NCBI RefSeq assembly: GCF_004337985.1
Contig: NC_043743.1
Location: 4,162,186 to 4,226,185, forward strand
DNA length: 64,000 bases
Direction of reading: 5' to 3'
From: Pyricularia pennisetigena
Lineage: Eukaryota; Ascomycota; Sordariomycetes; Magnaporthales; Pyriculariaceae
The translations under genes were made by a program, and so were the position numbers. The notes under the pieces are model-generated. The model was not told the DNA's origin and did not search any database. It saw nothing but the letters and a program-made list of their open reading frames with translations. Positions 23,402 through 34,946 of this stretch are shown piece after piece. The stretch's first letter is position 1. Each line of letters begins with the position of its first letter.

Positions 23402-24237
23402 TTATTTATATTTCGGCACCACGTAATCATCTCTCCACCTGTCTTCAATAATGACCAGCTGCGTCTCTTGTGTCTGCTTAAAGTAGGCGTCCTTGTCCGT
23501 GTCCCTAAAGTCTTCTCTATCAATATCCATAAAACCCTCTTTGGCCATGGATCGAGGGACGATCATGAGGGAGCGACCTGCGAATGTCAATACAAGAAAA
23601 GAAAAACAAAAGGTGAATATTAAGTTTCAGTCCAATCTTTTGAGAGCAAGGTTATGATATCATCTTACCATCGATGGACCGATCACATGCGATCCGCATC
23701 ATACAAGCCGCAACGTCCTCCTGTTCGCCGAACATGACCCCTCTGTCCGTCAGAGACTTTTCGTATTCGGGGCTTCGGATCGCACTGCGGATATAGCAGG
23801 GAGCGACGTAGTTGATTCGTATGCCCTGCTCCCAGCTGCTACGTCGGACAGTCTTCATAAAACCGAGGAGCCCTTTTTTGTTTGTTTTTTTGTTCAGTGT
23901 CAGCCTTGAGACCGAGTAGCCAAGCCCATCAAAAAACTTGTCAAAATCAGATGAATCAAAGGGAGGGACCAACCGTATTTGGTGGCCGTGTATTCCCAAT
24001 TCGCCGGCGAGTCAATGTAAGCCACCAGGCTCCCCGTGATGATGAAGCAGCGGTCGCGTTCTGCTGACTCGGGCTGCTTCCGGAAGTAGTGCACAGCCAG
24101 TTTCCACGTGTACAGGGTCCCTATCAGGTTGACTTGGACAATGTTCAAATCCGGTTTTGCTACGTCGTCGTTTGGATCTAAGCATTTTTGCTGGCTTGTC
24201 AGCAAAAATTGGATGACAGCTGAACAAAAAAAAAAAA
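23402..24237 (-). CDS. Short-chain dehydrogenase, 5' end lost in assembly gap
   Basis: Three exons are visible on the minus strand: from the gap to 23974, then 23872-23670 and 23577-23402, with introns of 101 nt (GTTGGT) and 91 nt (GTAAGA). The first exon's 5' limit is unclear because an acceptor may lie between 24190 and 24230. The peptide resembles fungal 15-hydroxyprostaglandin-dehydrogenase-like SDRs: KPDLNIVQVNLIGTLYTWKL, CFIITGSLVAY (catalytic Ser), YTATKYG (YxxxK), SWEQGIRINYVAPCYI, FGEQEDVAACMMRIACDRS and a C-terminal RSLMIVPRSMAKEGFMDID. The N-terminal nucleotide-binding Rossmann half (TGxxxGxG) must lie in or beyond the gap at 24238-25002. Likely role: NAD(P)-dependent oxidation of a secondary alcohol made by a neighbour such as the P450. 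Incomplete because of missing sequence, not an evident mutation. Confidence 0.85.
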
Positions 24238-25002
24238 NNNNNNNNNNNNNNNNNNNNNNNNNNNNNNNNNNNNNNNNNNNNNNNNNNNNNNNNNNNNNNN
24301 NNNNNNNNNNNNNNNNNNNNNNNNNNNNNNNNNNNNNNNNNNNNNNNNNNNNNNNNNNNNNNNNNNNNNNNNNNNNNNNNNNNNNNNNNNNNNNNNNNNN
24401 NNNNNNNNNNNNNNNNNNNNNNNNNNNNNNNNNNNNNNNNNNNNNNNNNNNNNNNNNNNNNNNNNNNNNNNNNNNNNNNNNNNNNNNNNNNNNNNNNNNN
24501 NNNNNNNNNNNNNNNNNNNNNNNNNNNNNNNNNNNNNNNNNNNNNNNNNNNNNNNNNNNNNNNNNNNNNNNNNNNNNNNNNNNNNNNNNNNNNNNNNNNN
24601 NNNNNNNNNNNNNNNNNNNNNNNNNNNNNNNNNNNNNNNNNNNNNNNNNNNNNNNNNNNNNNNNNNNNNNNNNNNNNNNNNNNNNNNNNNNNNNNNNNNN
24701 NNNNNNNNNNNNNNNNNNNNNNNNNNNNNNNNNNNNNNNNNNNNNNNNNNNNNNNNNNNNNNNNNNNNNNNNNNNNNNNNNNNNNNNNNNNNNNNNNNNN
24801 NNNNNNNNNNNNNNNNNNNNNNNNNNNNNNNNNNNNNNNNNNNNNNNNNNNNNNNNNNNNNNNNNNNNNNNNNNNNNNNNNNNNNNNNNNNNNNNNNNNN
24901 NNNNNNNNNNNNNNNNNNNNNNNNNNNNNNNNNNNNNNNNNNNNNNNNNNNNNNNNNNNNNNNNNNNNNNNNNNNNNNNNNNNNNNNNNNNNNNNNNNNN
25001 NN
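24238..25002. other. Assembly gap (765 N)
   Basis: Run of unknown bases. It is bordered by an A12 run on the left and a T21 run on the right, so the assembly probably failed in homopolymer or self-complementary sequence. It hides the 5' part of the SDR gene. Confidence 0.99.
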
Positions 25003-25743
25003 TTTTTTTTTTTTTTTTTTTTTAATTTGTAGAATATTAATCATTATTATGCATTCTGCTGGACCCCTTTCCTTGATGTCCCTACCATTTTGGCAAAGCA
25101 CGCCTCGCAAGAGGCCTTGTCCCTGTCTATCAACAGTTCTCCACTGTCGTGTCGACGAAAGGTCCCTGGTATTGATCTGCTCCCTGTGCACATCGCCCGC
25201 CATTGGCGATCATGAACGAGATGCCGTGTGGGGTCGTGGTCGTGGTCGTGGTCGTGGATGGGGCAAACGTGACGATGCTTCTCCCCCAATCCAGGTTTGC
25301 CGAGCCTGCAGGGGAGGAATACCGAGTTGAAAACGGTAATCTTGTTCTTGTCTGTGGGGAGGCCAAGCCGCCAAAAGTAATCCCGACATCGCATCGGAAC
25401 CGGAAAACCACCGCCACGAATGCGGTTGCAAACGTTGGAGTGATTTTGGAGAGCCGTTTTTATTTTATTTTTTTTTATTTCTTTTTAGCGGGGCATGGAG
25501 AGAGAGAGAGGTATGTGCTCTTGGCTTGGCAGTCCTTTTAATAGTAATTATCTACTTCTAGAGAAAAGAAAACGCACCAAAGCATAGTTCATCGGATGCC
25601 CAAAAAAAAAAGTATGGTGCTCAAGGTTCATCGGATGTCGGGACTAGTGCTAGTTGGCTTCTGATTCCTTCTACGCACCCAGAAAAAACTTCCATCCAAA
25701 TAGAAATCTTAGTTTTTCCTCCCCCCTTACACACATCTTGACA
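25003..25743. other. Region between gap and alcohol dehydrogenase
   Basis: About 740 bases with a T21 run at the gap edge, a hexanucleotide repeat at 25232-25258, and the promoter of the alcohol dehydrogenase. First exons of the minus-strand SDR could lie here, but I could not find a convincing TGxxxGxG segment. Confidence 0.4.
25232..25258. repeat. GGTCGT hexanucleotide repeat
   Basis: About four and a half tandem GGTCGT units. On the minus strand they would read as a short Thr or His-Asp repeat in unsupported frames. Confidence 0.8.
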
Positions 25744-27217
25744 ATGGCTGAAATCCCGACCACAATGTTCGCATGGAGGAAGCACAGGGGGAATCCCGAA
25801 CCGGTGAGAAGACTCGCACCTTCTAGAGGATGGCGATAAAACACTAACCAACACCAGCTATGGGAGGAGGTTCCATTGCCCGAGCTATCCCCGACAGGCG
25901 TCCTAGTCAAGATGCTGGCGACCGGAGGTCCGTTCTGTGACACACCGCCGGTTTTCTTCTTCAGGGAAGTGGTGACTTGAGCAGAAGAATGGTTTATTGA
26001 TTTTGAAAATTGCCCCGACACGCGACAGTCTGTCGAAGTGACCACTCTCTCCTTACCCGGGAGATCCAGCCGGCATGGTTCCAGGAAAGCTTCACACTGG
26101 TCAGGGAACCAGTAAAAAATTCCTCCAGGATGCCATCTACCTAGTCGGCGCTGATAAAAAGTACCTCTTTTCAGGGCCATGAGGGATGCGGCCGGATCGT
26201 GCAGATGGGCAAAGACATCAAGGAAGCCAAGGTCAAAGTAGTGAGTCAAAGGACAGCAATTCGAAATAAGTTGCAAAGCGGCTCACAAAGTTTGCCAAAA
26301 AAATAAAAAATAAAAAAATAAAAACACAAAATGAAACAGGGAGATATCGTCGCCCTACATGCAGTTCCAGGATGTGGAGCAGACGACTGCCCCGAGTGCT
26401 CGCGCGACCTTTCCCAGATCTGCGAGGCGGGACATCACTCGGGCATCGGCCAGGACGGCTTCTATGCACCGTATGCGCACATCGACATCCGAGGCGTGGT
26501 ACCTGTGCCAAAAGGTAGGATGAAAAAAAGAAAAAAAAAAAAAAAAAAACAGAAAATAGACTCTAGTGTATACAACAAAGTCTAAGCCACTCTCGCTTCG
26601 CAGGAGTGTCGCCCGCGCAGGCCGCCGTGGCCACCGACGCCGTCAACACGGCCTTCCACGCCATCACGCGCCGGGCCGAGGTCCAGCCGCACGAGACCGT
26701 CTTCCTCTTCGGCCTGGGCGGGCTGGGCTTCAACGCGCTGCAGGTCGCGCGGCACATTGGCGCCCGCGTCCTCGTCAGGGACGTCAAGCAGTCGCGGCTG
26801 GACGACGCGCGGGACATTGGCGTGCCGGCCGAGGACGTTGCGCCGCTTGACGTGACCGTGGATGACTTTGTCGCCAGCCGCGGGCTGCACATCGACACGG
26901 TTTTGGACTTCGTCGGCGCTCATGATACCTTTGAGGCGGCCCAGAGGATCGTGCGCAGGGGTGGCAAGATTCTCTGCGTCGGCAGCTTGGACACTGAGAA
27001 TACGCTTCACATGAAGATTGGGACGAGGAAGAGGCTCTCATTTATCTTTTCGTACGGTGGGCAGGTCCAGGACCTGGAGAAAGTCTTGGATTTGGTGGCC
27101 AAGGGGGTGATCCGCCCACACGTCCAAGAAAAGCGGTTGGAGGATTTCCCAGACGTCTTGAGGGATCTTGAGGCGGGAAAAATTGATGGAAGGGTAGCCC
27201 TGATGCAGGACGAGTGA
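25744..27217 (+). CDS. Zinc-dependent alcohol dehydrogenase (MDR family)
   Basis: Six exons: 25744-25803, 25858-25927, 26029-26099, 26175-26240, 26340-26514 and 26604-27217; introns are 54-101 nt, and the fifth contains an A19 run. All joins keep frame and rebuild the family: LATGVCRSDHSLLT (catalytic-zinc Cys45), FTLGHEGCGRIVQMG (His69/Glu70), and CGADDCPECSRDLSQIC with structural-zinc cysteines 101, 106, 109 and 117. This has a C-x4-C spacing instead of the common C-x2-C. The Rossmann motif LFGLGGLGFNA follows near residue 183. The 351-residue length is typical. Likely role: NAD(P)-linked alcohol/ketone or aldehyde interconversion in the cytosol. It sits in the oxidoreductase cluster and converges on the next SDR with only 50 nt between stop codons. 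Exact substrate unknown. Confidence 0.92.
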
Positions 27218-27267
27218 TGAGAATAAAGAGTGAAGCCTGAACAAAGAAAAGTTTCCCCCCCCCCTCA

Positions 27268-28212
27268 TCAACCATTGACGCTCGCTCCTTTGGGCAGCGT
27301 TATAGAAGTTGCAGCTGTTGTCCCAGCATCCACAGGTAAAATGGCACCCGTGATCCATCTCGAATGATCCGATGCAAGAAAGACGACTGCACATGCCGCA
27401 TCCCAACCGCTACCCTCCGTACCTAGCAGACTCCTCCCCTTGCGGGCCTCTCTGACCTCGTCGCTCATCCCACCTGCGTACATCATCGGAGTATATAGCA
27501 TCTGCGAGGGAACCGGTTCATAGTCATTATCAAGCTCATATGGGGGCGGGGGGTTCGTATAAGCCAGCAAGTCCACACTCACCCCTGGACATACGCAGTT
27601 CACGCGGATGCCGTCCTTGGCATGATGAGCCGCCATAGCTCTCGTCATGTTGACAACTGCACCTTTGCTGGTAGGGTACAGCAGGTGCGGGGTGCCCCCG
27701 AGCATGCCGGCGACCGAGCCCATGTTGACTATGCTGCCCTTGATCTCCACGCCGTCCTTGTCGCGCAGCATGGCAGGGATGGCAGCCTTGGCCATCCTCA
27801 CCATGCTCGACACGTTGACCTCGAGCCCCTGCGCAAACCTCTCCAGGTCCACGTCGACCGCCGTGCCCGGCGGGCCGCCCACGCCGACGTTGTTGACCAG
27901 GATGTCCAGCCGGCCGAACTTGTCGAGGGCGAGCTGCACGGCGGCGTCGCAGTCGGCCTGTTTAGTGACGTCGCCCTGGACGGCGACGGCCTTGCCGCGG
28001 CCCGGCTTGGCGTTGACCATCTCCACCGTCTTGTTCGCCCATTCGAGGTTCATGTCGAGGCAGACGACATCGCAGCCGTCGTCGGATAAGAGAATAGAAA
28101 TGGCCCGTCCGTTTCCGATTCCCGAGCCCGCACAGCCGGCTCCCGTGACGATGGCGACGCGACCCCGTAGGGAGCGGGATGGAGGGTGGTCTGGGATGTC
28201 GGAGGATGACAT
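27268..28212 (-). CDS. Short-chain dehydrogenase/reductase with stop-free intron
   Basis: Exons 28212-27583 and 27501-27268. The 81 nt between them (27502-27582) stays open, so the unspliced frame reads as 314 residues, but it has a GTGAGT donor and a TCGCAG acceptor, and splicing gives the family-typical CPG-MLYTPMMYAGGM in a 287-residue protein. Landmarks: nucleotide-binding VTGAGCAGSGIGNGRA, LVNNVGVGGPPG, the catalytic Ser in NMGSVAG and YPTSK (YxxxK), and C-terminal GWDAACAVVFLASD. This is a classical SDR of the fungal group related to 2,5-dichloro-2,5-cyclohexadiene-1,4-diol dehydrogenase-like oxidoreductases. Likely an NAD(P)-dependent alcohol dehydrogenase in the same pathway as the adjacent Baeyer-Villiger monooxygenase, which shares its strand. 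Substrate unknown. Confidence 0.92.
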   Translation of the reverse strand: MSSSDIPDHPPSRSLRGRVAIVTGAGCAGSGIGNGRAISILLSDDGCDVVCLDMNLEWANKTVEMVNAKPGRGKAVAVQGDVTKQADCDAAVQLALDKFGRLDILVNNVGVGGPPGTAVDVDLERFAQGLEVNVSSMVRMAKAAIPAMLRDKDGVEIKGSIVNMGSVAGMLGGTPHLLYPTSKGAVVNMTRAMAAHHAKDGIRVNCVCPGVSVDLLAYTNPPPPYELDNDYEPVPSQMLYTPMMYAGGMSDEVREARKGRSLLGTEGSGWDAACAVVFLASDHSRWITGAILPVDAGTTAATSITLPKGASVNG

Positions 28213-28973
28213 GGCGGCAATTTGTGATTCTGGGGTTGTACACTTGTTCTGTTGGTAGGGGCTTTGCTAACTGTATTTGTTGATGACCAGAACTAGGTCT
28301 GGCTCTGGACTGGACCAAGACCAGATATTGCCATCCATCTTGGAGATCATGGTCGATTGGTCTGTAGAACTAGCTCTAATGTATCTGTCGTCTGGTCTCG
28401 GGTGAGCTGGAGCGGTGGTGTTCCCAAACGCAGCGGTGGTCGGCAGTGGCTGAAATGCGGGGCCTGGCACCTGAAGGCATTGTGGGCTTTGTGGAGGAAT
28501 GACTTGGAGAGCCGAAGATCACCGTTTGTTGCGACTACCGGACCCCACCTTGCCCACTTCTCTAAGTGCTAGACCCTAGACCTGCAGCGAGGAGCTACCC
28601 ATGTCTAGCGATAATCGCTGGAATGTTAGAGCTCTCATATGCCAGTGCCAGCTAATCTCAACACTAAGGAGCTCCGCGAACCAGTAGGTTGGCAGGCGGG
28701 GTTCATCCACAACGCTAACCCATCTGGAACCCAACATTACCAAATCTAGGTGCGATCAAGCTTACTTACAGTATATCTGAGAAAGCAACGGGGATTTGGA
28801 AAACTGTAGAACATATTGCAATTTGAGAGAAGCCCGACTAGTCTAGTATGTGTGTGCAACTGGTCATCATGTGTATGTTGTTTTGCTAACAACTTCTTTT
28901 TGATGGGTATTATCACAGCTTCGGCGTCCCTCCATTTTGTCCGCCCCTCACCCTTAATAGCAGCTACCGCAAA
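28213..28973. other. Intergenic, SDR promoter side
   Basis: About 760 bases between the SDR start and the 3' end of the monooxygenase gene, both minus strand. No gene seen; expected to hold the SDR promoter. Confidence 0.5.
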
Positions 28974-30796
28974 TCAATTACCAAAAACTAGCTCGAAATC
29001 CTGGTACTCTTTCGCCTTGACTTCGTTGCATATTTTCCTGTATCCTGGCGCTGGCCCATTATACCTTACCAGAGACCTCTTTTGTTTGTGCTTCAAGTTG
29101 GTGTTGACGCCCGTCATCCAAGAATCCACCTCGTTTATCAGCATGCCTACTCCGCACGACTCGACGTGATTGTACCATGCGTCGGCCTTTTCCTGTGTTG
29201 CTTCGACGCGGAGGAGGTTGCGGTCGCGTGCGAATTTGATCAGGTCGACTATCCACTGACACGTATACTCTATCGATCGGGGGATGTTGCCAAACGATTG
29301 ATGGGGGCCTGTTTGATGGTGATGACCTTGGTTAGCTGGGGTTTTTTTTTTTTTTTTTTTGGGGGGGTGGGGGGAGTCCAACACGCCTCACTCACCCATC
29401 GACATAAACATGTTGGGAAACTTGGGAACCGTCACTCCCAGGTACGTGGAAATGCGGTTGGCCCACGTGTCTTCCCAAAGTCTCTTCCCGTCCACGCCCT
29501 GGATGTCGATGGCCCTGAAGGATCCCGTGGTTGCATCAAACCCTGTGGCGTAGATGAGCACGTCTAGCTCTATCTCTTCCGGCTTGGGCTGGTCCCCACT
29601 GCCGTTGGTCGCCGGAGCAGCAATCAGAACCCCCTTTTCGGTGATCCGCTCAATAGGGGTCTCTTTCAAGTCGACGAGCCTGACATGCGGCTCGTTAAAC
29701 GCCTCGTAGTAGCCATCCTCCAGCGGGACACGCCGGGTCATGAAGCCGTGACACTTGGGAATAAGCTTTTCCGCCACGGCAGGATCCTTGATGCGCGGCC
29801 GAATCTTGCTTGCGATAAAGTCGCTGTACAGCTTGTTGGCTTCTCTATCCATGAAGATATCGACCGGAATGCCCAACACCTTTGCGAAACCAGGCTTGAG
29901 GTAAAGCTCCTCAAAGTGGGCAAGCAGCTCTTCCCGATCCCACTCGGTTGTTTTCTTCGGGTTGACCTTGTGTATGAAGCATGACCCGGATTCCAAACAG
30001 GCCTGGAAGATCTCTGGATACCTCTTGCGGATCTCCTTCATCTCTTCCGGGGAGATCTTGCTGTTGCGGATCGGCGCGGTCCAGTTCGGCGTTCGTTGGA
30101 AGACGGTCAGGCTGCCGCAGTGCTTGTATATCTCCTGGACCGTCTGGATGCCCGTCGCTCCCGTGCCGATGATACCCACGCGCTTTCCCCGAAAAGCTAC
30201 CTCGTGGTCGCCGGGCCATCTGGCCGTATGCCAAGCTTCTCCTTTGTAGTCTTCGACCCCTGGGATAGCTGGCAGGGTTGGCTCGTTGAGGATGCCGATC
30301 GCCGTGACGACGTAGCGCGTTGTGTACTCCCGTCCGTTTTGGTCCACCAGAAGCCAAGAGTTGCTGTCGTTTCGGAACTTCATCGACGTGATGCGCGTGT
30401 TGAACTGCATAGACCGCTTGAGGTCGAATTTGTCCACCAGGTAGTTGACGTACTTCAAGGTTTCGGGCTGCGATGCAAAGTGCTCCGTCCAGCTCCACTC
30501 TTCAAGGACCTCCTGGGAGAAGGAGAAAATGTACGACACAGACTCGGAATCGAAACGCGCCCCGGGATAGCGGTTCCTAGTGACTTTTCCGTCAGCTCGG
30601 GGATGTTGATAGTCAAGGCAGACTCAAGCCTAGCTCACCAGAACCATGTGCCGCCTGCTGCTTCGGCTGCCTCGAGGACCTTGACGCGCAGGCCCAGCTC
30701 ACGTATGTGATGAAGGCTGTAGATTCCAGACAGACCAGCGCCTATGACGAGGACGTCATAGTCCAGGTCCTTGTTGGCTTCTTGAAATGCCGACAT
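28974..30796 (-). CDS. Baeyer-Villiger monooxygenase (class B flavoprotein)
   Basis: Three exons: 30796-30639, 30576-29396 and 29308-28974; introns 62 nt and 87 nt, the second with a 19 nt homopolymer. The 557-residue product has FAD-binding VLVIGAGLSGIYS (residues 16-28), the typical EAAEAAGGTWFWNRYPGARFD, the Baeyer-Villiger fingerprint YKGEAWHTARWPG (about residues 158-170), NADPH-binding GIIGTGATGIQT and ATGFDATTGSF. It closely follows cyclohexanone monooxygenase-type fungal enzymes such as those in steroid or cyclic ketone oxidation. Reaction: ketone + NADPH + O2 to ester or lactone. Its neighbours make sense: dehydrogenases could provide the ketone, and the hydrolase next door could open the lactone. 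The start at 30796 is preferred over 30838 by fit to family N termini. No targeting signal seen. Confidence 0.95.
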
Positions 30797-31465
30797 TATA
30801 GAGACAGAAGAGATGTTCACACTCAAACAGACGTCCACGGGATTCAGGAATAAGGCGCCGGGATAGCCTGAATGTACCGCGAAATTGGGGATGACATGCT
30901 AAGTTAGTTGAGCTGAGCCTTGGAGATGTGGCAGCTATGACTATGGATCCAGTCCGATAACGAGGCCCACGACAAGAAAAAAAAAAGTATTCACATGAGC
31001 AAAAGGCAGTGTCGGTGAAGTAAGTGCATGAACTGCATTGCATACCTGAACTTGCGAATTGATCGGTGGAGATAAGCCCCTCCTTCTTCTTCTTTTTTTT
31101 TTTTTTTTTTTTTGCCCTTCCGCATCCATCCGAACATGACACAGGGGTTTCCTTAGTTTCCCAGACTATTTACAGGGTCACCGGCTGTTCCGATTCAAGA
31201 CTACCGATGAATTCCTGTTTTGATCTGCAGTGGAAAACCTTATCTGGTGAATGATCCTTGTCTATTCCACCACGCCGAACCTGCATACTTTGCTTTAAGT
31301 CTCGGTCTGGTGATGAAAGTCCGATCCTGCAGCGAGAAACGAGATGACGAGAGGGATGAAAAATAGAATAGACGATTATAAATACGTGAGCATTACAAAA
31401 AAAAAAAAGAGAGAAAAAAAGAGACAGGGAAAAAAGGAGACAAAAATAATTAACACCCTGCGCCA
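30797..31465. other. Intergenic, upstream of the monooxygenase
   Basis: About 670 bases between two minus-strand genes; holds a T21 run (31093-31113) and AG-rich low-complexity sequence near 31400-31445. No gene seen; promoter of the Baeyer-Villiger monooxygenase expected. Confidence 0.5.
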
Positions 31466-32665
31466 CTATACCAACCCCTTGGACCTCCAGAACGACTCCA
31501 AGTCCCGCAAAAATGCCCACTTCAGATCCCTGCCCCAGCCGTTTGCCTTCCAGTCGTTCAAGCTGGCCGGGAACCGCGGGACGCCGCCGTCCCGCACCGT
31601 CGCGTCGTGGGCGATAATGACAAACACGTCGTCGATGCAGTCCAGCTCCTGCAGCCACCTCATGGTGCCGGTGGCCAACGGCACGTCGTGCCCAAAGGTC
31701 ATGTCGAAGAGCGCATCGGTGCGCGCGCGCCCGCCGCGCGACCTCTGCAGCTCCTCCCACGCGTGGCCGGGACACAGCGCGGGCAGCGGCGACGACGCGC
31801 ACGGGTGCGGTGTTATGCTGGCCGGGATGGGCTGCTGCGGCGACGGCCGGAAGATGCCGGCGTAGTGGCACACGTCGCCGCCCAGGAGCACGAACGTGGA
31901 CGTCGGCGAGGTCGTCGTGCGTGCCAGTCCGCAGAGGTGCCCGATCGCGTGCCCCGGGCTGTTGAGGAGGTAGAAGGACCCGTCGCCAAAGTAGTCGTAT
32001 GCTGGGAAGTTGCCTATCTTGAGGGCTTGGGGTCCATCGAATGTGATCTCGCGGAGGTTACGGTTTCTGCGCGGCAGCTTTTTAGTAGAGATTTTTTTTT
32101 TTCTTTTTTTCTCTTTCCTTTGCGTTCGACGAGGCTTAGATGGGTCTGCTTTTGCTCACGCATAGTCGCTCTCCTGGATCGGAGACTCTGGATTTGACGG
32201 CGCTCCTGGGAGCATTGCCTCTTTAAAACCTGGCCCAACTATCAAATCGGTCGTCTCGGGGAAAGATTGAGGGTTGCCAATATGATCCCAGTGCCAATGG
32301 GACCAGATGACGGCCTCGATCCCCCGAGGGTCAACGCCTCCTTCTTCCAGGATCTCGACGACATCCTTCTCAACCCTGATGTCGTAATTGGTCGTTGGTA
32401 TATATTCACTAATCTTTCGCGAGTAGCCCGTCTCGAAGTCCTTGCGGATGCCCAGGTCGAATACGAGCTTACGTCCGGATGGAGGGTGCTCGATCAAAAA
32501 GGAAAACGACGGCAATGTTGGCAATTTTTCGAAGCCAGGCACCGGTGGTGCCATAAAACGGTTCAGAACTGCTGGGCCAAAGTTGACGGGGTTGATTATC
32601 TTGACTGTCACTGATTCACTACCAGCGGGTAGTGCCGCTCGTGGGTTGCTGTCTGGGGACGTCAT
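31466..32665 (-). CDS. Metallo-beta-lactamase-fold hydrolase (lactonase-like)
   Basis: Two exons, 32665-32160 and 32066-31466, with a 93 nt intron (GTGAGC) rich in homopolymer sequence. The 368-residue product carries the metal-binding motif IWSHWHWDHIGNP (HxHxDH), a downstream LLNSPGHAIGHLCGL (third metal His) and VLLGGDVCHYAG (bridging Asp region). The overall plan, with LPSFSFLIEHPPSGRKLVFDLG at the N terminus, resembles the MBL group that includes N-acyl-homoserine-lactone lactonases and the lactam-opening MBL1 of the Fusarium verticillioides FDB1 locus. Expected chemistry: zinc-dependent hydrolysis of a cyclic ester or amide in the cytosol (no signal peptide). Placed next to a Baeyer-Villiger monooxygenase, a lactone opener is attractive, but this is inference. 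The promoter may be shared with the divergent MFS transporter. Confidence 0.9.
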
Positions 32666-33558
32666 TGTGATCTGCAGCGGTGGATCCTTCCACTCAAAGT
32701 TAATTACCTATTGTGTTATTCTATAGTTGAGAGTCAGTACTAATATCAGGTAGATTCAAGTGGTTTCTCTTTTTTTTTTCAAAATAAAAAAATGTCATCT
32801 TTAATCATCTGTCTTTCCCGATCGAGGCCCAGTTCTTCCTTGAAATCAAGATCAAAGATATTCTACTCTACAGAGTAGATGGACAAGGGGATCGATCTAT
32901 GGAGCTGGTGCATAGATACCGAGCATCAAGTAGGCTAGCTCCCCCTGTCCCTCGGGTTGTACCGCTAGTCCCTTGCCCACGAAAGGTGGGCCTCGATGAC
33001 ATGGAAGCCAACCACTAGTATTCTATTCTACAGAATTACTGGGCGTACAGAGGCTTTGCCCAGCAATCTTGATTTGTTAAGTTTTTCTTGCCAGTGGATA
33101 TAATGGAGCCGGCAAATCCGCATTCGGAAATGGTTGAGTGGTGCATCCTACCTATACATGCACAGCAGTACATTCCCATATCTCCATCACGCATGGTACA
33201 TGGGATCCAGTGAAGACAGGCGGTAGCTACCGAGATGAGGTCGGGGCTGTGTGGAGAATGATTAATTCGTCAATGGATGGTATTGAAGTTAGTTAAGCGT
33301 TGGGTGCCAGTACTGTTAAGCTCAGGAAGAAGATGAGGGAGGGGAGGGAACGTATGGTTTTTGTTTGTCCAAGGTGGTTGTCGTTTATCCTTCCAACCGA
33401 ACCTTCCGAACTTTTTTTTTTTTTTGCTCCTCGCATGTTCGTCTGTTGTTTTGCCAGCTCACGCTGATATTTCTTCGTTTCGACGGCGCTGGGTTTGCCT
33501 TGCTTGGTGAACACGTGTAGATTTTGACTTTTTAGTCAGAGCGCGTCCGAACGCTACC
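32666..33558. promoter_or_regulatory. Divergent promoter region (hydrolase / MFS)
   Basis: About 890 bases between divergent start codons; no ORF supported. Contains a perfect CTACTCT/AGAGTAG inverted repeat (32863-32878). Possibly co-regulates the hydrolase and the transporter; inference from arrangement only. Confidence 0.4.
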
Positions 33559-34907
33559 ATGGCCGATATCGAAAAAGCCCCGCAGCCTCAAGCTGTCGTC
33601 GGCGAAAAAGATGCTGCATCCAAAGAAATGGACGCTGCGAATGCTGCCAAAGCCCTCAGAGTCCTCGTCAACTACGATGGGGACGAGACTTGGACAGAGG
33701 AGGAGGAGGCCAAGCTGAGGAAGAAAGTAGACTGGAAACTAATGCCGATTCTTTGCGTGTAAGTCGTGTGCAAGTCTGGGCAGCCACGCTTGCTCAAGAA
33801 GATGCCTAGGTAAAGCATCGATTGCCAACATCTAACGTGTTTAACTCTAATATTAGCACATATGCTCTGCAATACTATGACAAGGCCATGCTTTCCCAGG
33901 CTGTAAGTTTTCAAAACAAAGAAAGAAAAAAACCAGGCCGAGACCCAATAATCGGGGTATCTGACTGATTGCTGACCAACAACAAACACAGGCGCTCTTT
34001 GGCCTCCGGACCGATCTCGGCCTCACCGGCGATCGCTATGCGTGGTCTGCGTCGATGTTCTATCTCGGTTTCATCATCGGCTCCTACCCTGCAATGTAGG
34101 CGCTCTTCTTTTCTTGCGCCATATTTTTCCATCTGCGAAGAACAACCAAGTCTAACGAGTCGGGAATCAGGGCCCTTGCGCAACGCTTCCCCATCGAACG
34201 AGTGGCTTCCGGCATAGTAACACTCTGGGGAGTATGTCTCCTCCTGACCATCGTCTGCAAAGACTATCAAGGTCTCTATACGGAGCGGTTTTTTCTGGGA
34301 GTGCTCGAGGCTGGCGTAAGCCCCATGTTTATGTGTAAGTCGTATTATACAGATGCGGAAGTTTTCACTCGAGACTCGTTCTTTTTTTTTTTCTGACTCG
34401 AAAGCTTTCAAGTAATCGTCGGCATGTGGTATAAGAAGGCCGAGCAGGCATGGCGCATGGGAATTTGGTACAGCTGCACCGGCTATGTTACAATCTTCTC
34501 GCCCCTGGTCAACTATGGTTTCGGCCTGATAGGGGGCGGTGTTTCGTCGTGGCGGTACATGTACATCTTCGGAGGCTGCGGTAGGGTTCCTCCGAGTCTT
34601 TGTGACATTTCCCCATTTTCTGGTTGAGCAACTCCCCGGCTAACTGGAAACCAGTGACCATCTTGTGGGGAATCGCCCTCCTGTTCCTCCTACCGACGGA
34701 CCCCGTCAGCGCCAAGGGCTTCGAGCCCCGTGAGCAGTACATCCTGTCTGCGCGGCTGCGGGAGAACAATGCCGGCATGAGGAACAAGAGCTTCAAAAAG
34801 GAGCAGCTGCTGGAGCTGTGCTTTGACGTCAAATTCTGGCTCGTCTTTGCGCTGGCTTTCTTGTCCATGATTGCAAACGGACCCATCAGCGCTTTCGTTC
34901 CAATTGT

Positions 34908-34946
<39 letters not shown>

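Noticed and set aside
24108..25203. Long ORFs on both strands through the gap
   Set aside because: They exist only because unknown bases translate without stops.
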